Assembly (NCBI GenBank): GCA_015259305.1
Contig: JABZGO010000014.1
Coordinates: forward strand, 1 to 18,210
Direction: 5' to 3'
DNA from: Alloprevotella tannerae
GTDB lineage: Bacteria; Bacteroidota; Bacteroidia; Bacteroidales; Bacteroidaceae
DNA: 18,210 bases
Made by a program: the position numbers and the translations under genes. A model generated the notes under the pieces. It worked only from the letters and a program-made list of their open reading frames with translations, was not told where the DNA came from and made no database searches. Every line of letters starts with the position of its first letter. Within the stretch, counting starts at the first letter, position 1. Positions 7,160 through 15,260 of this stretch are shown here, one piece after another.

Positions 7160-7940
7160 GGGTTTTACCATGTATATTGCGCCATTTTAACATTTACACC
7201 TCGTATTTGCACCTTTTTTCTAACTTGCGTTGTAAAAGTAAGATGATCATTGCTCCATCTACCACCCTGTGCACAAGGCAAAGCATCACGAATTGACTCA
7301 CAATTATTTATAAATAGAGCAGTCGCCTATGCTACCTCTCAAAACAACCTTTCCCACAACCGTCTGACCATTAGTCGCGCTATAATCATAAGAAAAAGCA
7401 TCTAATAAATATACGAGAAACGTAAGCTACGTTCATTTGCGAAAAGTTCACCCCACTTCGCACGAAAATAGGCGAGATGGTCACACGCTGTCAATAGATG
7501 GGTGATGAGAAACCCTACTCACACACACGGCAATCCCTAAGCTTGATCTTGCGTATCGCACGTAGCAAGTCCGGACGATTGTATGATAGGTCTACAGTCC
7601 CAAATTGAAAGAATGGTTTTCGTCTTCACGCGGATCTTCATAACCCACAAATTCAGACGTGGGCTGAAAGTCGAATCCATAACCCGAAGTGATTGTATCG
7701 GTAGCTACATGCCTTTTATGCCCGTAAAAGATTTAAGAAATCTGTATCTTTCAGATAATCAACAAACTAAGAAACAATAAAGGATAAAAGGGTTACGAGT
7801 TGAAAACGAGCGAGTTTCTTTCCCTTTCTTTATTCTGCAATGTCTCAAAGAACACTCTGTTTGATGTTGCAAAGATACATTATTGCCAACGAAAAACATT
7901 CAAAAAGAAGAAAATTATCAGTGTGCAGTAATAATGTCCT
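7160..7940. other. Long gene-poor stretch at the left edge of the restriction-modification island
   Basis: I find no gene with convincing coding character over nearly 800 bases. The stretch contains a short hairpin (AACGTA-AGC-TACGTT, about 7419-7433), a possible minus-strand gene remnant (7592-7732) and a leftward -7 box TATCTTTG near 7869-7876 that leads to no intact gene. A 65-codon plus-strand frame at 7583-7780 overlaps the remnant and looks random. Base composition becomes more AT-rich from about 7,780 onward. Confidence 0.5.
7592..7732 (-). pseudogene. Possible C-terminal remnant of a lost gene
   Basis: A 46-codon minus-strand frame lies between stops with no ATG. It reads like real protein: ...TSGYGFDFQPTSEFVGYEDP... 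and ends ENHSFNLGL before TAG at 7592-7594. The composition (Asp, Glu, Thr, aromatic) suits a Bacteroidales secreted or membrane protein tail. It sits close to where the AT-rich island begins, so it could be what remains of a gene disrupted on arrival of the island. Chance is a real alternative at this length. Confidence 0.25.
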
Positions 7941-7947
7941 TATTTGC

Positions 7948-7978
7948 TTGGAGTTATGGCATTAAATGCTTAATTTTG
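7948..7978 (+). promoter_or_regulatory. Promoter of the restriction-modification operon with candidate operator
   Basis: TTG (7948-7950), 20 bases, then TAATTTTG (7971-7978): both elements and the spacing match the Bacteroidetes consensus. The spacer carries a perfect short palindrome GCATT-A-AATGC (7959-7969) touching the -7 box, well placed as an operator for the small helix-turn-helix protein encoded next. The operator role is inference. Confidence 0.65.
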
Positions 7979-8000
7979 TGTGTGATACTTTTAACAATCA

Positions 8001-8225
8001 ATGAAAGAAAATCTACAGATGAAGGCAATAAATCGGATTAAATCCGTATTAGCGGAAAAGCAGGTTTCGGGCAAATGGTTAGCTAATCAAGTCGGACATA
8101 CAGAGAATACAGTATCACGCTGGTGTTCAAATAAAGTACAGCCCTCTCTTGATAATCTTGTCAAGGTTGCCGAGGTATTGGAAGTAGATATTCGTGATTT
8201 GTTAAGACCTACATTAAAGAAGTAG
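8001..8225 (+). CDS. Small XRE-family helix-turn-helix regulator
   Basis: A 74-residue protein made almost entirely of one Cro/C1-type helix-turn-helix: IKSVLAEKQVSGKWLANQVG then HTENTVSRWCSNKVQPSLDN (recognition helix around TVSRWCSNK) and LVKVAEVLEVDIRDLLRP. A second ATG at 8019 would give a 68-residue form starting MKAINRIK and is equally plausible. It is the first gene of the operon, 6 bases before hsdR, which suits a controller protein that limits restriction until methylation is established, or an autorepressor acting on the palindrome at 7959-7969. Both roles are inferred from position. Confidence 0.85.
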   Translation: MKENLQMKAINRIKSVLAEKQVSGKWLANQVGHTENTVSRWCSNKVQPSLDNLVKVAEVLEVDIRDLLRPTLKK

Positions 8226-8231
8226 AATGTT

Positions 8232-11200
8232 ATGGGAAAATTCAATGAAGCAACCAGAGTACAGATGCCTGCAATGGTACATCTGACACGTTTAGGATAT
8301 AAATATTGGGGAAGAATTCATGAAAGCGAAGCTGGTACAATATACGACCCAGACACCAATATTTTATTAGAGGTTTTTAAGGTTCAGTTTAAGAAACTAA
8401 ATCCTGAATATGCAGGTGAATATGAACAAACATTGAAAGATATTCGGAAGGAACTCAATGATGATGATTTAGGACGTGGCTTTTATCAACGTCTTAAATC
8501 AGTGTCCCCTATAAAGTTGATTGATTTTGAGCGACCTGCTAATAATACTTTTCATTTTACAGCTGAGTTTACCTGTAAGAATGGACAAGAAGAATTTCGT
8601 CCTGATATAACACTATTCGTCAATGGACTGCCACTTTGTTTTGTTGAGGTAAAGAAGCCAAATAATCATGGTGGAATGGTTGCAGAAAGTAAGCGAATGA
8701 ATAAGGAGCGTTTCCCTAATAAGAAATTTCGCCGTTTCATCAACATTGCCCAATTGATGATTTTCTCCAATAATATGGAATATGACACATTGGGCGGTAT
8801 TGTGCCTGTTGAAGGAGCGTTCTATTGCACAGGAGCGAGGAATTCTGCTCCATTCAATTGCTTCAGAGAAGAAAATCCAACAGGTTTGAAAGTTGCACCT
8901 TTTCATGCAGAATACCCATATCTAAAAGCTGATGCAGAACAAGAAAAACAAATCTTAGCAGATTACAACAACCAAGTTATACATACAAGCCCTGAATATC
9001 AAAGCAATTTAAGTCCATATACACCTACCAATCGTATTTTAACTTCAATGTGTTGTCCTAAACGTCTGCTCTACATTCTTAAATATGGTATTGCATACGT
9101 TCGCATGGAACGTGAAGTTGATGGTAAAATTGAAACAACTGACCAAAAGCATATTATGCGTTATCAACAGTTGTTCGCGTCGTTGGCTATTGAGCGCAAA
9201 CTCACTGAAGGCATAAAGTCGGGATTGATTTGGCATACACAAGGTAGCGGTAAAACGGCTCTATCGTGCCATCTGACCTATATTCTCAATGATTTTTTTG
9301 CAAGACAAAATAAAGTAGCGAAGTTTTATTTCATAGTGGATCGTCTTGACTTATTAGAGCAGACTACACAGGAGTTTGAAGCACGAGGATTAGTAGTATC
9401 AACAGCTAACACTCGAAAGGAACTAATGGAACAATTCCGCACCAATCAAGCCCAACAAGGTGCAAGTGGGAAAGCAGAAATAACTGTTGTAAATATTCAG
9501 CGTTTTGAAAAAGACAACGAGAAGGTAGAACTTAATTTGTATGCAACCAATCTTCAGCGCATTTTTATTCTTGATGAAGCACACAGAGGATATAACCCAG
9601 GTGGTTGTTTTCTTGCCAATTTGTTTGATGCTGACCAAAATTCTATAAAAATAGCTTTAACAGGTACTCCGCTTTTGAGCGAAGAACGCGCTTCGTGCAA
9701 AGTTTTCGGAAATTATCTGCACACCTATTATTATGACCGCTCAATAGCTGATGGCTATACGCTTAAAATCATTCGAGAAGATATTGAAACGTCCTATCGA
9801 GAGAAACTTACTGAGGTTCATGAGAAACTTGAAACCTTGGTTAAGAAAAAAGACATCAAGAAAAGCGAGATAATAGAGCATGATAATTATGTAGATGAAC
9901 TTCTGCGCTATATTACCAACGATTTGGTCAATTTTCGTAAGATACAAGGCGATAAAACCTTGGGGGGAATGATTATTTGCGAGACCAGCGGTCAAGCAGA
10001 AAAACTTTTCGCTCACTTCGATAAGATACAAAAGGAAATCAATGATAAGCAAAATCTTCGTGCAGGTTTGATACTTCACGATTATGGGGACAAAGAAACA
10101 CGTAAGCAGATAATTAAGGACTTTAAGAAGAATATGACTATTGATATTCTCATTGTCTTTAATATGCTGCTTACAGGTTTTGATGCACCAAGATTAAAGC
10201 GACTTTATTTCGGACGTAAGCTCAAAGACCACAATCTTCTTCAAGCTATAACACGTGTAAACCGACCATATAAGGATATGCGTTATGGATTCCTTATTGA
10301 TTTTGCTGACATTAAGCGCAATTTTGAAGAAACCAACGAAGCTTATTTACAGGAATTAAATCGTTTCAATGATGTCAAGGAAACTGGTGAGGGTAATAAT
10401 ACCGAAACCTTTGCACAAGTAATAGAGAACAAAGAAGAGATATTTGAGCAAATGAAAGAAATCAGACAGGTGCTGTTTGATTACTCATACGACAATGCCG
10501 AAGATTTCTCTACAGAAATCTCTACTGAAGAAGACAAGGCTGTTTTACTTGACCTCAAGCATGCACTCGTTGCTGCCAAGAATATGGCAAATATAGTTCG
10601 CACTTTTGGTGATGACGAAATGAGGGAGCAGTTCTCTAAGTTGGAATTAACAAAGCTCCCGGAATTATTGTCAGAAGTGCAGCACCGTATAAACATTATC
10701 AATCAAAAGGAAGCATTCAAGATGAGCGATGAAACAAAGTTGCTTATCAATGAAGCTATGCTTGATATAGAATTTGATTTCTCAAAGATAGGTTCAGAAG
10801 AACTGCATATCATTGGCGGAACGAGAGCTTTAAAGGAAAAGTGGCAACGTGCTATTACTGCTTTCACCAACAATTTCGACCAAGACGACCCCGAGTTTGT
10901 TACGCTTAGGGAAGCATTCACCGAACGCTTCAAAGAACACGGCTTTGTTGTAGATACTGTGGCAAAGTTTAACGAAGAAACCAAAGCTCTCGATGATGTG
11001 ATGAAGCGTTTGCAAGAGATACAAGTAAGAAACAATGCACTCTTGAAGAAGTATAACGGAGACGCAAAGTTTGCACGTGTCCACAAGCGCATACGTGAAG
11101 TGAATAAGAAAAGAGAAGTAGAACATAAAGCTCCTATGTTCTCATTCAAAGACGAGGAGATAATGGTTATTCTAAAAATAATAAAAGAAGATATTGATGC

Positions 11201-11390
11201 CAAAGTGTATGACAAGAGCGATATTTTGAAAAAAGATGCTTTCTTCTCACGCACTGTTCTGTCGTTGATTAGCGGTTGCTTGTATCAGTTTCCACAAATA
11301 AAGCCAGAAATGGACGACTATACGTTTATCAAGGAGCGAGTGGCTCAGCAATATCTTAATCAATATAACGCAACTTACGGACATTCATAA
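8232..11390 (+). CDS. hsdR: Type I restriction enzyme, R subunit
   Basis: A 1052-residue motor and nuclease subunit that, with HsdM2S, translocates DNA from unmethylated target sites and cleaves at a distance. The PD-(D/E)xK nuclease is visible at the N-terminus: D125 in RPDITLFVNG and E139-V-K141 in CFVEVKKP. The SF2 motor follows: Walker A QGSGKT (G338-T342), DEAH (448-451), TGTP (477-480), GFDAPRL (from 649) and the arginine-finger motif ITRVNRP (673-679). A C-terminal helical region (about 750-1052) binds the M/S core. The length is normal for the family and no frame break is seen. It begins 6 bases after the regulator and ends 2 bases before hsdM. Confidence 0.96.
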   Translation: MGKFNEATRVQMPAMVHLTRLGYKYWGRIHESEAGTIYDPDTNILLEVFKVQFKKLNPEYAGEYEQTLKDIRKELNDDDLGRGFYQRLKSVSPIKLIDFERPANNTFHFTAEFTCKNGQEEFRPDITLFVNGLPLCFVEVKKPNNHGGMVAESKRMNKERFPNKKFRRFINIAQLMIFSNNMEYDTLGGIVPVEGAFYCTGARNSAPFNCFREENPTGLKVAPFHAEYPYLKADAEQEKQILADYNNQVIHTSPEYQSNLSPYTPTNRILTSMCCPKRLLYILKYGIAYVRMEREVDGKIETTDQKHIMRYQQLFASLAIERKLTEGIKSGLIWHTQGSGKTALSCHLTYILNDFFARQNKVAKFYFIVDRLDLLEQTTQEFEARGLVVSTANTRKELMEQFRTNQAQQGASGKAEITVVNIQRFEKDNEKVELNLYATNLQRIFILDEAHRGYNPGGCFLANLFDADQNSIKIALTGTPLLSEERASCKVFGNYLHTYYYDRSIADGYTLKIIREDIETSYREKLTEVHEKLETLVKKKDIKKSEIIEHDNYVDELLRYITNDLVNFRKIQGDKTLGGMIICETSGQAEKLFAHFDKIQKEINDKQNLRAGLILHDYGDKETRKQIIKDFKKNMTIDILIVFNMLLTGFDAPRLKRLYFGRKLKDHNLLQAITRVNRPYKDMRYGFLIDFADIKRNFEETNEAYLQELNRFNDVKETGEGNNTETFAQVIENKEEIFEQMKEIRQVLFDYSYDNAEDFSTEISTEEDKAVLLDLKHALVAAKNMANIVRTFGDDEMREQFSKLELTKLPELLSEVQHRINIINQKEAFKMSDETKLLINEAMLDIEFDFSKIGSEELHIIGGTRALKEKWQRAITAFTNNFDQDDPEFVTLREAFTERFKEHGFVVDTVAKFNEETKALDDVMKRLQEIQVRNNALLKKYNGDAKFARVHKRIREVNKKREVEHKAPMFSFKDEEIMVILKIIKEDIDAKVYDKSDILKKDAFFSRTVLSLISGCLYQFPQIKPEMDDYTFIKERVAQQYLNQYNATYGHS

Positions 11391-11392
11391 CT

Positions 11393-13045
11393 ATGGATAT
11401 AAAAGAGCAAACCATACGTCTTATAGACGAATTGAAGGCTACCTGTGCCAATTACGGTATGGGAAATGATGGTAACGAGTATAAAATTATAACGCAGGTT
11501 TTCTTATATAAATTTCTAAACGATAAGTTTGGATATGAAATTAAAAACGCACGCAGCGAAATAGCAAAGAAAATCAAGGAAGCCGATAAATGGGAAGTTG
11601 CCTACGCAGAACTTTCTGATAATGAACGAATGTTATTACAAAGTTCGTTGAGTGCCGACGTACCTATTCTTGAGCCATATCATCTTATTTCCAACCTTTG
11701 GAATCAACAGAGCAAAGGCGACTTTGATACCATTTTCGACAATACCATGACCGATATTGCCGAAAAAAATGCAGATATTTTCTCTACTCAGACCACAGAT
11801 AACACCAAAATACCACTCTTTGAAACCCTGACCAACTTTGTTACCGATACGGCTCACCGTGCTGATTTTGCACGTGCGCTGGTCGATAAATTGGTTAATT
11901 TCTCTTTTGAAGGAGCATTTGAGAAGCATTACGATTTCTTCGCCTCTATCTTCGAATATCTTATCAAAGACTATAACACCGCTGGTGGTGGGAAATATGC
12001 AGAATATTACACTCCACATGCTATTGCTACCATTATGGCACGCTTGCTTGTGGGGGATGAAACCGACTTGCACAGTCAAGAATGTTACGACCCTTCGGCA
12101 GGAACAGGTACACTCCTTATGGCACTTAGCCATCAGATAGGGGAAGACCGTTGCACTATCTTCTCGCAAGATATTTCACAACGTTCCAACAAGATGTTGA
12201 AACTTAATCTACTTCTCAATGGACTTGTATCATCGTTAGACTATGCTATCCAAGGCGATACCCTTGTAGCACCTTATCATAAAAGCGATGATGGACAAAG
12301 CTTGCGTCAATTTGATTTTGTTGTGAGCAATCCTCCGTTTAAGATGGATTTTTCTGGCACACGTGAAAAGATAGCTGCCCAACCTGCACGCTTTTGGGCT
12401 GGTGTGCCTAATATTCCTGCCAAGAAAAAGGAATCAATGGCTATCTACACTTGTTTCATTCAGCACGTTATCAATTCGCTAAAAGATACAGGAAAGGGAG
12501 CTATTGTTATTCCTACGGGGTTCATTACGGCTAAGAGTGGTATTGAAAAGAAAATATTAAAACGCATTGTTGACGAACGTTTGGTTTATGGTTGTGTGTC
12601 AATGCCAAGTAATGTGTTTGCTAATACTGGCACTAATGTCTCGGTACTATTCTTTGATAAATCGGCATCAGCCGATAAGGTGGTTCTCATTGATGCCAGC
12701 AAATTGGGCGAGGAATATAAAGAAAGCAATAACCAAAAGAAGCGATTGCGTGATTTTGAAGTTGAGCAGATTGTTACTACTTTTCGTGAATGTAAATCCG
12801 TTGACGACTTCTCGGTCTGCGTATCCTATGAAGAAATCAAAGAAAAAGGCTATTCTCTTTCCGCTGGGCAGTATTTTGACATTAAGATAGAGTATGTGGA
12901 TATTACCGAAGAGGAATTTAACGCTCGTATGTCTGCCTTTCGTCAGACACTTACTCAGCAGTTTGCCGAAAGTCATAGACTTGAGGAGGAAATTATGCGT
13001 CAGCTTGACAACTTGAAATTTAATGAGAACGTCAGATTAGAATAA
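11393..13045 (+). CDS. hsdM: Type I DNA methyltransferase, M subunit
   Basis: A 550-residue N6-adenine methyltransferase. The N-terminal helical domain (IDELKATCANYGMGNDGNEY) is followed by the Rossmann-type catalytic domain: the S-adenosylmethionine motif DPSAGTGTL starts at D233, and the catalytic NPPF motif is at 313-316. The AEYYTPHAIATIMARLLV stretch before motif I is typical of HsdM. The C-terminal segment (about 500-550) is helical and should contact HsdS. It appears intact. It is separated from hsdR by two bases and its stop shares one base with the next start (TAATG), so translation is coupled across the operon. Confidence 0.96.
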   Translation: MDIKEQTIRLIDELKATCANYGMGNDGNEYKIITQVFLYKFLNDKFGYEIKNARSEIAKKIKEADKWEVAYAELSDNERMLLQSSLSADVPILEPYHLISNLWNQQSKGDFDTIFDNTMTDIAEKNADIFSTQTTDNTKIPLFETLTNFVTDTAHRADFARALVDKLVNFSFEGAFEKHYDFFASIFEYLIKDYNTAGGGKYAEYYTPHAIATIMARLLVGDETDLHSQECYDPSAGTGTLLMALSHQIGEDRCTIFSQDISQRSNKMLKLNLLLNGLVSSLDYAIQGDTLVAPYHKSDDGQSLRQFDFVVSNPPFKMDFSGTREKIAAQPARFWAGVPNIPAKKKESMAIYTCFIQHVINSLKDTGKGAIVIPTGFITAKSGIEKKILKRIVDERLVYGCVSMPSNVFANTGTNVSVLFFDKSASADKVVLIDASKLGEEYKESNNQKKRLRDFEVEQIVTTFRECKSVDDFSVCVSYEEIKEKGYSLSAGQYFDIKIEYVDITEEEFNARMSAFRQTLTQQFAESHRLEEEIMRQLDNLKFNENVRLE

Positions 13046-14487
13046 TGGTTACAAGAGAAGAATTATTAACTCTACTTAATAGTACAGAAACGTATAGGAT
13101 AGAGCGCACTGCCTCAATCACCAATATGGATAAATTTCAAGAGGCAATATGTGCGTTTTCTAACGATTTACCCAATTCCCGAAAAAAGGGATACCTTATT
13201 TTGGGCGCAGAGGATAATGGTTCTTTATCGGGGTTAAAAGTTGATGATAATCTGATGAAGAAAATTGCTGGTATCCGTTCTGATGGTAACATTCTCCCAC
13301 TGCCAATGATGTCGGTAGAGAGATTTGAGTTCAACGAAGGAGATTTATTGGTCGTGGAAGTCTCACCAGCCTTACTCCCTCCAGTGCGCTATCGTGGACG
13401 GACTTTTATTCGTATAGGTCCACGACGTGACATTGCTACCGAGTCTGAAGAAAGAGTTCTTTTGGAAAAGAGAACATCTTATATGGCAACTTTTGATGCT
13501 ATGCCTTGTTTTGGAACTTCCTTGAAAGATATAGATACATCGTTTATAGTTCAAGAATACCTTCCTCAGATTATAGATCCAGAAATACTAATACAGGATA
13601 AACGCCCTCTTAAAGAACAACTGGCATCCATCCATCTTTATGACATGGTGAATGATTGTCCTACTAATGCGTGCATTATTCTTTTTGGAAGAAATGCTTC
13701 TTTTTTCTTGCATGGCTGTTATGTGCAGTATGTGCATTTTGGAGGAGAAGACAATGGCAGCGAAATTCTAAACGAAAGACAAATAAGGGGAAGCCTTTAT
13801 ACAGTATTGCCCAAATTGGAGAGTTTCGTCAAAAATGCAATTGTCACGGCACGACCTGTGCCTATCAGTATGCTCCGTGAGCAGATTGTATTTAACTATC
13901 CAGAGTTGGCTCTTAGAGAATTGCTGATGAATGCTTGTATGCACCGAGATTATCAATCAAATATGCCTATCAGAATCTATCAGTTCTCCAATCGCATTGA
14001 AATTCTCAATGCGGGAGGCTTATACGGAGAGGCACGTCCCGAAAACTTCCCAACCATTAACGACTATCGCAACCCAGTGATAGCAGAAGCTATGCGAGGA
14101 ATGAAATACGTCAATATGTTTAACCGAGGAATTCAGCGTGTAAAAAATATGTTGGCTGAAAATGGAAATCCAGAGCCATATTTCGATGTGAGTAAAATCA
14201 CTGCTTTCGAGGTAACAATACGCCCATCTTTGTCACTTAACTTAGTCAGTGATGGAGAAAAAGTGACTAAGTCAGCGACTAAGTCAACCGAGATGATGAA
14301 CGAGGTCATCGCCTTTTGTCAACAACCTCGGAGCCTTACAGAGATCATGAAACATCTACAATTGAAACATCGCAACAATGCAAAGTCTCGATACGTAGAC
14401 CCATTGATAGAAGGAGGATTTATCGAAATGACCATACCAGATAAACCAAATAGTAGAAATCAAAAGTATGTGAGGGCTTCATCTTAG
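13045..14487 (+). CDS. AlbA_2/Schlafen-like protein with GHKL-type ATPase fold and winged helix
   Basis: A 480-residue protein. Residues about 10-135 form an AlbA_2 (Schlafen AlbA) domain (GYLILGAEDNGSLSGL, VRYRGRTFIRIGPRR). Residues about 280-390 match the divergent HATPase_c_4 domain: ALRELLMNACMHRDY, with E292 and N296 in the N-box position, then NRIEILNAGGLYG. The tail (about 415-480) is a probable winged helix (SLTEIMKHLQLKHRN...YVDPLIEGGFI). Before it lies a low-complexity linker EKVTKSATKST, the kind of repeat seen in this family. Such proteins are usually labelled putative DNA-binding or transcriptional regulators, and the true activity is not settled. Its start overlaps the hsdM stop and it precedes hsdS, so it belongs to the operon; a regulatory or accessory defence role is inference. 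Confidence 0.85.
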   Translation: MVTREELLTLLNSTETYRIERTASITNMDKFQEAICAFSNDLPNSRKKGYLILGAEDNGSLSGLKVDDNLMKKIAGIRSDGNILPLPMMSVERFEFNEGDLLVVEVSPALLPPVRYRGRTFIRIGPRRDIATESEERVLLEKRTSYMATFDAMPCFGTSLKDIDTSFIVQEYLPQIIDPEILIQDKRPLKEQLASIHLYDMVNDCPTNACIILFGRNASFFLHGCYVQYVHFGGEDNGSEILNERQIRGSLYTVLPKLESFVKNAIVTARPVPISMLREQIVFNYPELALRELLMNACMHRDYQSNMPIRIYQFSNRIEILNAGGLYGEARPENFPTINDYRNPVIAEAMRGMKYVNMFNRGIQRVKNMLAENGNPEPYFDVSKITAFEVTIRPSLSLNLVSDGEKVTKSATKSTEMMNEVIAFCQQPRSLTEIMKHLQLKHRNNAKSRYVDPLIEGGFIEMTIPDKPNSRNQKYVRASS

Positions 14488-14496
14488 TCATTTTAA

Positions 14497-14519
14497 CTTA
14501 GTCACTTGTGGTGACTAAG
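14497..14519 (+). terminator. Hairpin between the AlbA_2 gene and hsdS
   Basis: A perfect 9-bp stem (CTTAGTCAC / GTGACTAAG) with a 5-base loop lies 9 bases past the stop and is followed by ATAATTTTG. It could attenuate hsdS transcription. The same motif recurs several times in the preceding coding sequence. Confidence 0.45.
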
Positions 14520-14551
14520 ATAATTTTGACGAAGAAAGTACAAATACAAAA

Positions 14552-14674
14552 ATGAGAACATCATCTTTAAGGCAAGTTCCAATTTGTGAATCGCAATTCA
14601 CAAATTAGGCAGAAATGCCTGAAAAGTTGCGGAAAGCTGCACCAAGTATTGATGAATTACAGAAATTGCTGTAA
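14552..14674 (+). pseudogene. Small ORF interrupted by an in-frame TAG, just before hsdS
   Basis: ATG at 14552 reads MRTSSLRQVPICESQFTN, meets TAG at 14606-14608, and continues in the same frame as AEMPEKLRKAAPSIDELQKL to TAA at 14672-14674, four bases before the hsdS ATG. The second half has regular amphipathic, protein-like character. A 40-codon gene broken by one point mutation is the simplest reading; two tiny unrelated frames is the alternative. I do not recognise a family. Confidence 0.3.
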
Positions 14675-14678
14675 ACAA

Positions 14679-15260
14679 ATGAAGAAATATAAGCTGGGAG
14701 AGATTGCAACAATAATCAATGGAGTCTCTTATAATCCCAAAGAAATAATCGACGATGGCATTCGGATTCTAAGGGGGGGTAATATACAAGAAAATGACCT
14801 CAAGTTGGAAGATAACGATGTCTTTCTTCCGTTTTCTTACAAAAATGCAAGCAATCAAATACAATGGGGAGACACCATTATTGTTGCTTCTACAGGAAGT
14901 TCCATTACATTAGGGAAGGTTGCAACCTGTTTTGAAACTTTGCCTAACACACAAATTGGAGCTTTTCTCCGTATCATTCGCCCAAAAGATAAGAAGTGGG
15001 CAATGCTCATTTCTATGTGGCTACATAGTTCAACCTTCAAAGATTATATACTCAAGCAGGCAAAAGGAACAAGCATCAACAATATACGCAAAGATTACTT
15101 AGAAGAGTTTACCCTTCTTTGGTCTGAAAATGAGGTTAATGGAATTTCTCGTTTGTATCTGAATATAGCAAACAAAATAGCCCTTAATCGTGCGATAAAT
15201 CATAATTTACCGACACTTGACCGTTCATCAAAAGAGGAAGAAGGGAATCGCGTAGCTTAG
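14679..15260 (+). CDS. hsdS: Type I specificity subunit, half-length form (TRD1 plus truncated conserved region)
   Basis: A 193-residue HsdS containing only the first target-recognition domain (MKKYKLGEIATIINGVSYNP, LRGGNIQ, GDTIIVASTGSS, GAFLRIIRP, GTSINNIRKDYLEEF) and the beginning of the central helix (IANKIALNRAINHNL, ending at residue 177). After NHNL the frame enters the inversion repeat at 15196-15209. It then reads 16 residues (PTLDRSSKEEEGNRVA) that are antisense to the 3' end of the opposite hsdS. ATG at 14679 is chosen because it begins the TRD; an upstream in-frame ATG at 14586 adds 31 unrelated residues. It overlaps the facing hsdS by 77 bases. As it stands it lacks TRD2 and most of the spacer helix, so it is probably inactive; half-HsdS dimers are known in other systems. 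Confidence 0.88.
   Translation: MKKYKLGEIATIINGVSYNPKEIIDDGIRILRGGNIQENDLKLEDNDVFLPFSYKNASNQIQWGDTIIVASTGSSITLGKVATCFETLPNTQIGAFLRIIRPKDKKWAMLISMWLHSSTFKDYILKQAKGTSINNIRKDYLEEFTLLWSENEVNGISRLYLNIANKIALNRAINHNLPTLDRSSKEEEGNRVA
15183..15209 (+). repeat. Inversion repeat, copy A (direct)
   Basis: Core TAAATCATAATTTA at 15196-15209. The 13 bases before it (15183-15195) match the flank of copy B except at two positions, giving a 27-bp repeat with two mismatches. On the plus strand it encodes INHNL of the half-length hsdS; on the minus strand it encodes VNYDL near the end of the full-length one. Confidence 0.9.

Noticed and set aside
7583..7780. Plus-strand 65-codon frame in the gene-poor stretch
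   Set aside because: No signal, domain or promoter supports it, and it overlaps a more protein-like frame on the other strand.
10703..11254. Minus-strand frame of 183 codons inside hsdR
   Set aside because: It is Ser- and Phe-rich as expected for the complement of Glu/Lys-rich coding sequence; hsdR is intact through this region.
14586..14678. Upstream ATG extension of the plus-strand hsdS
   Set aside because: The 31 added residues are Cys- and Asn-rich with no HsdS similarity, and they overlap the better small frame ending at 14674.
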